Source of the DNA: Rhodoluna sp.
GTDB lineage: Bacteria > Actinomycetota > Actinomycetes > Actinomycetales > Microbacteriaceae
Assembly (NCBI RefSeq): GCF_024639375.1
Contig: NZ_JAHEIM010000013.1
Span: 1 to 64,000, forward strand
Direction of reading: 5' to 3'
DNA: 64,000 nt
Part shown: in pieces, positions 26,244 to 34,381 of the stretch
Position numbering within the stretch: the stretch's first letter is position 1
How the letters are laid out: every line of letters starts with the position of its first letter
Program-made: the position numbers and the translations under genes
The notes under the pieces: model-generated
The model's input: the letters and a program-made list of their open reading frames with translations, nothing else
Told to the model about the DNA's origin: nothing
Database searches by the model: none

Positions 26244-26738
26244 ATGTCTAACCCAATCGTCGGCGTTGTCATGGGCTCTGACAGCGACTGGAGCGTCATG
26301 TCTGACGCGGCTCAGGTGCTCAAGGAATTCGGCATTGAGTATGAAGTAGAGGTGCTCTCAGCCCACCGCACCCCAGAGCGAATGATCGAGTGGGGCAAGG
26401 CAGCAGCCGGCCGTGGCATCAAAGTTGTAATTGCTGGCGCCGGTGGCGCAGCACATCTGCCAGGCATGCTTGCTTCGGTCACCACATTGCCCGTAATTGG
26501 TGTTCCAGTTGCCCTTTCAAAACTTGATGGCATGGACTCATTGCTTTCGATTGTGCAAATGCCTGCGGGAATTCCAGTTGCCACCGTTTCTATCGGCGGC
26601 GCAAAGAATGCAGGAATTTTGGCTGCGCGCATTCTTGGTGCGTTTGATTCAGCAATCTCAGCAAAAATGGCCGCCTATGGTGAATCTCTTAAAGACCAGG
26701 TCGCCGAGAAGAATGCGAAACTGAAATCACAAATTTGA
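26244..26738 (+). CDS. purE: N5-carboxyaminoimidazole ribonucleotide mutase
   Basis: A 164-residue class I PurE, converting N5-CAIR to CAIR. It begins with the phosphate-binding [10 protein letters not shown], then [12 protein letters not shown] and [16 protein letters not shown], all canonical for the octameric bacterial enzyme. AAAGGAG lies just ahead of the start. The stop overlaps a TTG that probably starts the LCP gene. Confidence 0.97.
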   Translation: MSNPIVGVVMGSDSDWSVMSDAAQVLKEFGIEYEVEVLSAHRTPERMIEWGKAAAGRGIKVVIAGAGGAAHLPGMLASVTTLPVIGVPVALSKLDGMDSLLSIVQMPAGIPVATVSIGGAKNAGILAARILGAFDSAISAKMAAYGESLKDQVAEKNAKLKSQI

Positions 26739-28120
26739 ACCCAAGGCTAAGCCAGCGCGCACAAGGTTCGACCCGCGCGTCTGGGCCGTTTCGCAACTTT
26801 GAGCGAGCCACGCCAGATCAAATGAACCGCCGAGCCTGGTGGTTAATTTTGCTTACCCTCCTGGTGCCGGGCTCAGCTCAATTGGTTGCTGGCAATCGCA
26901 AAATGGCTCGAATTGGAATCACCGCGACCCTTACTTTTTGGGCGATCATCTTGGTTTTGCTGATCATTGGCTTGATAAGCCGATCAGCAATTATTTGGCT
27001 CGCCACGGTTCCATTTTTAGTGGGCATCTTGGCTTTGGTTTTGATTGCCTACGCAATTTTGTTTGCGGTGCTTGCAATTGACACTCTTCGATTAATGAAG
27101 TTGGGCAGGCTTTACAACCGCGAACGCTGGATAGCATTTTCGGCACTGGTTGTGGCTGGAGTTTTGGGCACCTCGGCAATTTCTTACGCTGGAAACTTGG
27201 CTGGCGTTCAGGCCAGTTTGGTGGGCACAATCTTTAATCAAGGCGGTTTCACTTCACCGGTTGATGGTCGCTACAACATCATGTTGCTTGGTGCCGATTC
27301 GGGTCGAGACCGTTTTGGAATTCGCCCCGACAGCATCAGTGTTGTGAGCATCGATGCAGCAACCGGCAAAACGGTAAACATCGGAATTCCGCGCAATTTG
27401 CAACATGTTGGTTTTTCGGCCGGCTCGCCAATGCTCACCGTTTATCCGAATGGTTGGAACTGTGGCCTTGAGTGTTTAATCAACGCAATTTACAAAGACA
27501 CTATGGATAACCACGCCGATCTTTATCCAGAAGCCAAAGCGCACGGTTCAACTCCGGGAGTGGAAGCGACTCGTGACGCCGTTGAATATGTGACCGGCTT
27601 GCAGATTCAGTCTTACGTGATGGTTGATATGGCTGCTTTCACCCAGTTGATTGACGCGCTCGGAGGCATCGACATCAACGTGAAAGAGCGTCTGCCAATT
27701 GGTGGCCAGCGTGACGATCTATCTGACGTCAAGGGTTGGATCGAAGCGGGTCAACAGCACATGGATGGCTACACCGCGCTTTGGTATGCACGTTCACGAC
27801 ACAGCACCTCTGACTATGACCGAATGCGTCGCCAACACGAGGTTGAAAACACGGTTCTAAATCAGCTTGATCCGGCAAATGTGCTCACCCGTTTTCAATC
27901 AATTGCAACCGCAGGCAAGAAACTTGTGAAGACCGACATCCCAAGCGGCATGTTGGCTCAGTATGTGCAATTGGCTGGTGAAGCACGAAAGACCGGCCTC
28001 AAGGAACTGTCGTTGGTGCCACCAACTATCGATGTTGTTCGCCCAGATTTCGTTGCTATTCATGCTCTGGTCAAGAAGACATTGGCAGCAACTTCACAGA
28101 CACCAAGCCCCAGCAATTAG
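26735..28120 (+). CDS. LytR-CpsA-Psr (LCP) family cell-wall polymer ligase
   Basis: A 461-residue membrane protein. Residues about 30-160 contain four hydrophobic segments, more than the single anchor of simple LCP proteins. The extracytoplasmic LCP domain has [32 protein letters not shown], and the conserved arginines in [20 protein letters not shown]. Such enzymes attach secondary polymers from lipid carriers to peptidoglycan (arabinogalactan in mycobacteria). The TTG start overlapping the purE stop (TTGA) is the longest option and lacks a clear ribosome site; ATG at residue 30 is an alternative. In M. tuberculosis a LCP gene is also near purE. Confidence 0.9.
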   Translation: MNPRLSQRAQGSTRASGPFRNFERATPDQMNRRAWWLILLTLLVPGSAQLVAGNRKMARIGITATLTFWAIILVLLIIGLISRSAIIWLATVPFLVGILALVLIAYAILFAVLAIDTLRLMKLGRLYNRERWIAFSALVVAGVLGTSAISYAGNLAGVQASLVGTIFNQGGFTSPVDGRYNIMLLGADSGRDRFGIRPDSISVVSIDAATGKTVNIGIPRNLQHVGFSAGSPMLTVYPNGWNCGLECLINAIYKDTMDNHADLYPEAKAHGSTPGVEATRDAVEYVTGLQIQSYVMVDMAAFTQLIDALGGIDINVKERLPIGGQRDDLSDVKGWIEAGQQHMDGYTALWYARSRHSTSDYDRMRRQHEVENTVLNQLDPANVLTRFQSIATAGKKLVKTDIPSGMLAQYVQLAGEARKTGLKELSLVPPTIDVVRPDFVAIHALVKKTLAATSQTPSPSN

Positions 28121-28139
28121 TTAGTTTTGAAGAGAGGTT

Positions 28140-28634
28140 ATGACTATGAGAAAAATCGCAATCCTGGCCATTCTTACTGCTAGTTCAATTGCTCTCAGCG
28201 GTTGCGCCTTGTTGTATCCAAACTGGGGCACCAGTGCCAAGCCAAGTGATTCAGCATCACCTTCACAAAGTGCCAGCGAATCTGCGACCCCAACTGATTC
28301 GGCATCGCCATCTGCGTCAGCCTCGGTTGCAAAGCAAAACGCTCAACTAAATGTGATTGAAGCAATGGCCGACACTGGCTCGGGCACGTTGTTGGTAGTA
28401 GCCGAAGTTACCAATGTGAGTGAGACTGGCGGCAAGTGCACCATCTCGGTTGTTGCAGGTGGAGTTTCAAAAGCGGTGACCGTGAATGCCGAGGCTAACG
28501 CAACCGCTACTCAATGTTTTCCAGCAAATATTCCGCTGACCGGCCTGCCTAAGGGTGCTGCAAAAATCACCATCTCTTATGCTTCCACCGGATACCAGGG
28601 CACGCTAGCTAATTACGCGGTGAACATCCCTTGA
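28140..28634 (+). CDS. Putative lipoprotein with Ser/Ala/Pro linker, unknown function
   Basis: A 164-residue secreted protein with lipoprotein signal ending LSGC. After the lipidation site comes a stretch of about 35 residues rich in S, P, A and T (SDSASPSQSASESATP), and then a compact beta-like domain with two cysteines (GGKCTIS and ATQCFPAN) likely to form a disulfide. I do not recognise the domain. AGAGAGG precedes the first ATG; a second ATG is two codons later. It is embedded between the LCP gene and the LysM repeat protein and overlaps the latter by four bases, suggesting an envelope role. Confidence 0.8.
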   Translation: MTMRKIAILAILTASSIALSGCALLYPNWGTSAKPSDSASPSQSASESATPTDSASPSASASVAKQNAQLNVIEAMADTGSGTLLVVAEVTNVSETGGKCTISVVAGGVSKAVTVNAEANATATQCFPANIPLTGLPKGAAKITISYASTGYQGTLANYAVNIP

Positions 28635-31303
28635 TTCCTCGCCGGTTTTCAAGACTGGTTGCGATTCTCACTTCTACACTTCTGGTCGCAGCTAGCTTCA
28701 TAGCAATTGCTGCCACCAGCAACACCGATAATTCCGAGGCTGCGGTGGCCTCACAGTTTGACCCTGGCCTAATTATTGGCGACAGCGTTTTTTATGACTT
28801 TGGCACCATGACTGCCGATGACGTGCAGAAATTTCTGGAAAGCAAACTACCAAGTTGCAATAACGCAAACGGCATGAAGTGCATCAAAGATTTTCGAATG
28901 GACACACCAGCGGTAAATGGTGAAGATGGCCGCTGTGAATCTTTGCCATCACAGGTAAATCAATCTGCTGCTCGAATGATTTATGTAATTGCCAACGCCT
29001 GCAAAATTAATCCACGCGTTCTTATTGTGACTCTGCAAAAAGAGCAGGGTCTAATCACCAATGGAAACCCGACAAAACGCTCATATGACTTCGCTCTTGG
29101 CATGAACTGCCCAGACACGGCCAGCGGCTGCAGCGCGTCATCCGCGGGTTTCTTTTGGCAGCTCTATAAAGGCGCAGGCCAGTTGCAGTGGTATGGAGAC
29201 CCTCGAGGGTCTTTCACCTTTTTGAAGGTGGGGCAAAACATCACCCGCCGGTATCAAGACAAACAGGTTGAAACCGCCAAGGGCATTAACTGCGGCTCAA
29301 AGACATTTCAACTTAAGAGCCAGGCAACCGCTGCGCTTTATTACTACACGCCTTACACCCCTAATGCTGCTGCTATGGCAAATCTTTACGGCAGCGGTGA
29401 CGCATGCAGCGCCTATGGCAACCGCAACTTTTGGCGCTATTACACCGACTGGTTCGGCAGCCCGGTTGGTGGCGGTTTCTTGCTGAAGAGCGAAACCAGC
29501 GGAACCTACCTAATTGTTGAGGACAAAAAATACTTGATCAACGAGCCTGCTCTGGTGACTGCGTTGAAGCCGCTCGGCCCTTTGGGAACAATTTCGCAGA
29601 CCTACCTTGACTCATTTACCAGTGCGGGAGAGTTGACCCGATTGGTGAAGTCTGCCGCTGGAATTTATTACTTCTTGGCTGACGCACAAAAGTACACCTT
29701 CACAAACTGTGATCAGGTTGCCGGTTTTGGTCTTGATTGCACCAAGGCAATTCAGTTGACCGCGAACCAACTTGCAGCTCTTGGCATTGGCGGACCAGTC
29801 ACTGAGTATGTCTCGGGTGTAGACGGCGACACCTATTTGATTCAGGGAGGCGCAAAGCGTCAAATCTTGGATAACGAGTCGCTGGTCGATTCACGCATTG
29901 GTGTGCCGGCACTTTCTAAATTGAAAATCAGTGCGCTGGCATATTTGCCTTGGGGTAAACCGATAATGCGCAAGGGCAGCTTGTTCACCAACGCGGCAAC
30001 TAAAAAACTTGCCATTTATGACGGCGAGCTCTATTACGACATTGCCGCAGACAGCCAAGCTGACATCAACTTTGCCCCTTGGTTCACGGCGTCTGCCGGC
30101 GTGATGAAGAGTGAAGCGTTGGCTGCGATTGCTTCAAAGCAAACCATAAGAACAATTGTTAATTCTGCGGCTGGTCAGCAATATCTTTTGACTGCCGCCG
30201 GCAAGCGCAAAGTTTCAGCGCAAACACCATTAGTTGGCGACGCGCCAACAATCTCAGACTCCTTACTGAGCGCTATTTCTGACAGCACAGCGCCCACGTT
30301 GAACACACCAGTATTCATCAAGAGCACCACCAAAAAAGACGTTTACTTGGCTGCGGATGGCGCCAAGCGTTTGTTGCCAACAGCAACCGATCGAGTTAAG
30401 TTCAACCCCGCTGTTTTTGACAACACTTTGTTGACGGTGCCTGAAAGCGCAATCGAGCAAATTGAGTTGGGCAACCCCGTTCTAGCTCCAGCGTCTTACG
30501 TAACCACCGGTTCTGCAAACTACTGGATTGACGGGCTGAAGCGTGCGCTGGTAATTAGCAGCGCTGATCAAGCGGCGCTTCTGGGCCTGGGCTCAGCAAA
30601 GCGTGTCGCCGCTTCACAACTTGCTGGGTACTACAAAAAGACCAAAGCCAACGGAATCAAATATCGTTGCGATGACCAGTACTACGTTGTGGTGACTGGC
30701 AAGTTCCATTCAATCTCGGCCAGCGACGCAGCTGACTATCCGGGCACAGCTCTAAAACTCAGTGAGCACAATTGCTTGGCAATCACCAAGGCAACTGTTG
30801 CCATGGGTCGGTTCATCAAGACCTCAGATACCAAGAAGATCTTTCTGATTGACGACGGCAAAAAGCGCTTGGTGGCCTCAACGGCAGCTTATGAAAAACT
30901 TCGTGGCGACGGCCTTGCCTATGTAGTTGTGGGCCCGTACTTTGCTTCAAAGATTGCAACTGGAACTGCCGCCCCAAAGACTATGCCAGCAAGTGAAGCG
31001 GCTACAGAGGCCACCCCGTCTCCATCAACTTCGCCGAGCCCAACCGTAAGCCCTAGCCCCAGTGCTTCACCAAAGCCAACTGTTTCGGCAACGCCAACCG
31101 TGAGCCCGAGCCCAAAAGCGAGCCCAACACCTAGCCCGTCTCCGAGCGTTAGCGCACCAGCTAAAACCTACAAAGTTGTTGCCGGTGACTCAATCACGGC
31201 AATTGCCAAAAAGTTTGGCGTAACCTCAACCGCACTGATGGCCGCAAATAAAATCGCGAACGCCAACTTGATCAAAATTGGTCAAGTGCTGATCATTCCG
31301 TAA
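28631..31303 (+). CDS. Large secreted repeat protein with C-terminal LysM domain
   Basis: An 890-residue exported protein. Residues 1-38 are a signal peptide. Residues 45-276 form a cysteine-rich module (KFLESKLPSCN, INPRVLIVTLQKEQGLIT, YGNRNFWRYYTDWFGSP) resembling N-terminal modules of other actinobacterial secreted proteins as I remember them. A lysozyme-like fold with Glu in LQKEQ is possible but unproven. About nine divergent repeats of 50-60 residues fill 285-775, each with a core like TYLIVEDKKYLI, TYLIQGGAKRQI or IFLIDDGKKRLV. A Pro/Ser linker (790-843) leads to LysM (845-890, YKVVAGDSITAIAKKFGV), which should bind peptidoglycan. Start is TTG overlapping the lipoprotein stop. Confidence 0.85.
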   Translation: MIPRRFSRLVAILTSTLLVAASFIAIAATSNTDNSEAAVASQFDPGLIIGDSVFYDFGTMTADDVQKFLESKLPSCNNANGMKCIKDFRMDTPAVNGEDGRCESLPSQVNQSAARMIYVIANACKINPRVLIVTLQKEQGLITNGNPTKRSYDFALGMNCPDTASGCSASSAGFFWQLYKGAGQLQWYGDPRGSFTFLKVGQNITRRYQDKQVETAKGINCGSKTFQLKSQATAALYYYTPYTPNAAAMANLYGSGDACSAYGNRNFWRYYTDWFGSPVGGGFLLKSETSGTYLIVEDKKYLINEPALVTALKPLGPLGTISQTYLDSFTSAGELTRLVKSAAGIYYFLADAQKYTFTNCDQVAGFGLDCTKAIQLTANQLAALGIGGPVTEYVSGVDGDTYLIQGGAKRQILDNESLVDSRIGVPALSKLKISALAYLPWGKPIMRKGSLFTNAATKKLAIYDGELYYDIAADSQADINFAPWFTASAGVMKSEALAAIASKQTIRTIVNSAAGQQYLLTAAGKRKVSAQTPLVGDAPTISDSLLSAISDSTAPTLNTPVFIKSTTKKDVYLAADGAKRLLPTATDRVKFNPAVFDNTLLTVPESAIEQIELGNPVLAPASYVTTGSANYWIDGLKRALVISSADQAALLGLGSAKRVAASQLAGYYKKTKANGIKYRCDDQYYVVVTGKFHSISASDAADYPGTALKLSEHNCLAITKATVAMGRFIKTSDTKKIFLIDDGKKRLVASTAAYEKLRGDGLAYVVVGPYFASKIATGTAAPKTMPASEAATEATPSPSTSPSPTVSPSPSASPKPTVSATPTVSPSPKASPTPSPSPSVSAPAKTYKVVAGDSITAIAKKFGVTSTALMAANKIANANLIKIGQVLIIP

Positions 31304-31310
31304 TCGCACT

Positions 31311-32681
31311 TTATTTTTGCGAAATTCGCATCCAGTCGAAATTCAAAATCTTTGCTCGCTTTGGCGAACGACCCAATGCCTCAAGGTTCTCTGATGGCTC
31401 GTTCACTTTTATTGCCAACAATGTGAAAATCAGCCAGCCACTCTCGATGAGCATGCGACTTTCTGTGAGTGACCAAACCAAAAGCCCGATCAAAATCAAA
31501 ACCGGCCACAAATAAAGTGGACTCGTGTGTCGCACAGCAAGGCGCCAAATTTTAATGAATGTCACAAGAACGAGTGCCGCAAAAATCATCAGGCCAATAA
31601 TGCCTAGCTGCAGCCAGATATCCAAATAGGCGTTGTGTGCCTGAAAGTAAGGCACGTTATTGATAACCACGAGGCCGTCATATGGTTTTACGCCCGGCAC
31701 CCAATAGCTAATCCAACCCCAACCAAGCCATTGCTTTTGCTCAATCAGGTTCAGCACGATTTTCCAGATGCCACTTCGGCCGGTCATGTCTGGGCTCTTG
31801 CCGATTAGTTCAAACACCTGGGCTCTGAAGAATAAAACGATCACTGCGATGGTGCCAGCGGTAGCCCAGGCAATGCGGTAATACTTGTGGCGAGTTTCGC
31901 GATCTTTACCCTCGGCGGCAATTGACACCACAGCAGAAAGTGCAATTGCAGCCATCGCAAAACCTACGCCAGCGGATTTTGCCATCCAGATTGCACCCAA
32001 CGCAAAAACCAAACTGAATGCGCTAAGCCATCTTGAGGTGCCCACGATCAAGTATTCGACAAAGAAAATAACGACACCCAACATGGCCACATAGGCAAGC
32101 AAATTTGAATTACCAACAATGCCTTGAATGCGGTTACCGTCAAACAGATGGCCTTGAGTCCAATAGAAAGCGGGTGCTGGCGGAACATCACCTTCGTAGT
32201 TTTTAAAGATCGGTGCGATTGGGCCGCGAACAAATGCTGCGGCCACGAATTCGAAAACCAATGAGCTCAACAAAATAAATCGAATGACATTTGCGAAAAC
32301 TCTCAGCAGATGGCGCCAGCTGAGCAGAGCAGCCAGAAAAATTGCCACCAGGGTCGTGAGTAGTTGAGCCAGAGTGGCGAGTGCAGAAAAAGTTGGATAG
32401 GCCGACCAGATTGTGCTCAGGGCCATCCAGGCAAGAAGCAAATAAAGAGGCAGCGGAATTTCATTAAAAATTGCAGTGGTTCGATTTTTAATTAACATTG
32501 TCACCACACCGGCAACAACGCCCGCCAGAATGATGCCCCAGCCCCACCATCCCAAGCTGTAGCGCACGGCGTCGCCGGCCAGAAGGGTAAAGAGGCCCAC
32601 CGAGGCAATCGTGGTTTTGGTTCGATAGCCCTTTTCTCGGGTATTGAAGACCACGCGAATTGGTCTAGTAAGTGCGTTCAT
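31311..32681 (-). CDS. O-antigen ligase/polymerase-like (Wzy/WaaL) membrane protein
   Basis: A 456-residue protein with about eleven to twelve membrane helices. The Wzy_C-type signature lies in the large outer loop: TGRSGIWKIVLNLIEQKQWLGWGW, followed by a polar loop and the HNAYLDIWLQLGIIGL motif, whose His is conserved in O-antigen ligases. IQGIVGNSNLLAYVAM is also family-like. In a Gram-positive organism it probably polymerises or transfers a lipid-linked surface glycan. It converges with the repeat-protein gene, with only seven bases between stops and no terminator visible, and is divergent from manA. The actual glycan is unknown. Confidence 0.86.
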   Translation of the reverse strand: MNALTRPIRVVFNTREKGYRTKTTIASVGLFTLLAGDAVRYSLGWWGWGIILAGVVAGVVTMLIKNRTTAIFNEIPLPLYLLLAWMALSTIWSAYPTFSALATLAQLLTTLVAIFLAALLSWRHLLRVFANVIRFILLSSLVFEFVAAAFVRGPIAPIFKNYEGDVPPAPAFYWTQGHLFDGNRIQGIVGNSNLLAYVAMLGVVIFFVEYLIVGTSRWLSAFSLVFALGAIWMAKSAGVGFAMAAIALSAVVSIAAEGKDRETRHKYYRIAWATAGTIAVIVLFFRAQVFELIGKSPDMTGRSGIWKIVLNLIEQKQWLGWGWISYWVPGVKPYDGLVVINNVPYFQAHNAYLDIWLQLGIIGLMIFAALVLVTFIKIWRLAVRHTSPLYLWPVLILIGLLVWSLTESRMLIESGWLIFTLLAIKVNEPSENLEALGRSPKRAKILNFDWMRISQK

Positions 32682-32763
32682 TGCAACTTTCCGGTTTGGG
32701 CTTGTTCAAGTCTATTTCGGCTCACCCTGATTAGGCTTAGAGCCGCTAGTTGAAAGGAATTCA

Positions 32764-33915
32764 GTGCTGGTCAAAATTGCCAATACCGCGCGTGATTACG
32801 CCTGGGGTTCGCACGACCTGATTCCTGATTACTTCGGCATTCCAGCCAAGGGCGGGCCAATGGCCGAGATTTGGTTTGGCACTCACGCGGGCTCGCCAGC
32901 CTTTCTGGTTGAAGAACCTGATGTCACTTTGGTAGACAAACTTGGTGGTCATCAACTTCGCTTCTTGCTCAAAATCCTGGCAGCGGGTTCGCCGCTCTCG
33001 ATTCAGGCGCATCCAAACAGTGCTCAGGCTGCCGCTGGTTTCGAACGTGAGAACGCCCAAGGCATTCCGCTGAATGCAAAAAACCGCAACTATAAAGATG
33101 ATCGGCACAAGCCCGAAATTGTGGTTGCCCTAACCGATTTTGAAGCGCTCTGCGGATTCAAATCGATCAAAGCCATTGACGAACTGCTCGAAGATTTTGT
33201 TTCACATTCCGGGGTGAGCGAAGGTTTTAGAACACTGTCTGCGCACTGGAAAGACTTGCTGCACCAAGAAAACGGTTTGCAGAAATTGTTTTCTGACATC
33301 ATTCACCGTCGCGGCAATTTAGACGGCTTCAATGCCGAACTCACCGCCCTAGCCGACGGCGAAGCACAGTTTGCTTTGGCTGAACGATTGAATCTGATTT
33401 ATCCGGGGGACCCTGGTGTTGTCGTTGCCATGCTGATGAACCATGTTCGACTGAAGCCAAATCAAGCGCTGTTTCTGCCGGCCGGCAACATTCACGCTTA
33501 TTTAGGTGGCCTAGCAGTTGAACTGATGGCTTCATCTGACAACGTGCTTCGTGGTGGCTTAACCCCAAAGCACATCGACGTTGATGAGCTCGAGCGTGTG
33601 ATTGATTTTGGGGCGGGGGAGTTGCCTCGGGTTGAGCCAATTGAGCTTTCTGCAGGGCTAACCCATTACCCATGTGCCGTGGATGACTTCTTGCTTTACC
33701 GCGTGGAGCCGAGTGGCCTGCGGGTTTTGGCCGACATGAATTTGCCGGGTGAGTGCGTAATTTTGTGTACGGCAGGTGAAATCTTGGTGAGCGATAGTTT
33801 GGGCGAAATGTTGACCCTGCGCCGCGGCGAGGCTGCCTATCTTTCGGAAACCCCTACTTTATTCACTGTTGCAGGCGCGGGCACGGGCTTTATAGCCGTT
33901 TCGCCTACCAGATAA
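32764..33915 (+). CDS. manA: Mannose-6-phosphate isomerase, class I
   Basis: A 383-residue zinc enzyme interconverting fructose-6-P and mannose-6-P. Motifs are NTARDYAWGSHDLIPDYFG, GPMAEIWFGTHAG, KILAAGSPLSIQAHPNSAQA with zinc-binding QAHP, HKPEIVVALTDFEALCGF and GNIHAYLGGLAVELMASSDN. It starts at GTG with AAAGGA upstream. With phosphomannomutase and the guanylyltransferase in this window it completes the GDP-mannose route. Confidence 0.96.
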   Translation: MLVKIANTARDYAWGSHDLIPDYFGIPAKGGPMAEIWFGTHAGSPAFLVEEPDVTLVDKLGGHQLRFLLKILAAGSPLSIQAHPNSAQAAAGFERENAQGIPLNAKNRNYKDDRHKPEIVVALTDFEALCGFKSIKAIDELLEDFVSHSGVSEGFRTLSAHWKDLLHQENGLQKLFSDIIHRRGNLDGFNAELTALADGEAQFALAERLNLIYPGDPGVVVAMLMNHVRLKPNQALFLPAGNIHAYLGGLAVELMASSDNVLRGGLTPKHIDVDELERVIDFGAGELPRVEPIELSAGLTHYPCAVDDFLLYRVEPSGLRVLADMNLPGECVILCTAGEILVSDSLGEMLTLRRGEAAYLSETPTLFTVAGAGTGFIAVSPTR

Positions 33916-33951
33916 GCCTCAAGGGCGAGTTAAGACTTGCCGAAACTCAAC

Positions 33952-33981
33952 TTGACACAACCCGAACTACAAGAGTGTAAT
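33952..33981 (+). promoter_or_regulatory. Candidate promoter of whiB2
   Basis: A perfect TTGACA -35 hexamer and TGTAAT -10 are 18 bases apart, about 70 bases before the whiB2 start. The -10 sits between two copies of AACTACAA, so a bound regulator there would affect initiation. Confidence 0.6.
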
Positions 33982-33992
33982 TACAACTACAA
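33965..33992 (+). repeat. AACTACAA direct repeat at the whiB2 promoter
   Basis: Two AACTACAA copies start exactly 20 bases apart (two helical turns) and flank the palindromic TGTAATTACA. Such phasing suggests an operator, but no regulator is identified. Confidence 0.5.
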
Positions 33993-34051
33993 AAGTATTC
34001 GAAAGATTCCGAATGGCATAAAAGCCGGGGGTCGGGTTAGGAATAGAAGTT

Positions 34052-34357
34052 ATGGACAGTCGTAATCGTGTGCCAGAAAACTGGTTTATCGATCCAATTC
34101 GACTTGGTGTCGCGGGGGCGTACTCAGATCCAGAAAGCGACCCACTAGCTTGGCAGGCCGACGCACTTTGTGCGCAGACTGACCCAGAGGCGTTCTTCCC
34201 AGAAAAGGGCGGTTCGACTCGCGACGCAAAGCGCATCTGCACTGGTTGCGAAGTTAAGGCTCAGTGCCTTGACTATGCACTTGCAAATGACGAGCGTTTT
34301 GGAATTTGGGGCGGTTTGTCAGAGCGCGAACGTCGCAAGCTCAAGAAGCGCGCCTAA
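34052..34357 (+). CDS. whiB2: WhiB-family iron-sulfur regulator, WhiB2/WhmD type
   Basis: A 101-residue protein with the four iron-sulfur ligands Cys40, Cys63, Cys66 and Cys72 (CTGC plus C), followed by the turn FGIWGGLSERERRKLKKR. Sequence and neighbourhood (manA, manB, zincin, glycosyltransferase) match the mycobacterial WhiB2 locus, which is tied to septation and cell division there. The 20-residue N-terminal extension before the conserved part is usual for the subclass. It probably binds sigma factor and alters expression of division or wall genes. Confidence 0.92.
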   Translation: MDSRNRVPENWFIDPIRLGVAGAYSDPESDPLAWQADALCAQTDPEAFFPEKGGSTRDAKRICTGCEVKAQCLDYALANDERFGIWGGLSERERRKLKKRA

Positions 34358-34360
34358 GCA

Positions 34361-34377
34361 AACGGCTTTTAGCCGTT
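34361..34377 (+). terminator. Hairpin between whiB2 and the glycosyltransferase gene
   Basis: AACGGCT-TTT-AGCCGTT forms a 7-bp perfect stem three bases after the whiB2 stop and four before the glycosyltransferase ATG. It has no U tract. It may attenuate readthrough or mask translation of the next gene. Confidence 0.45.
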
Positions 34378-34381
34378 GATT

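Noticed and set aside
33916-33951. Terminator after manA
   Set aside because: GGCGAG-TTAAGA-CTTGCC is a weak 6-bp stem with a G-U pair and no U tract.
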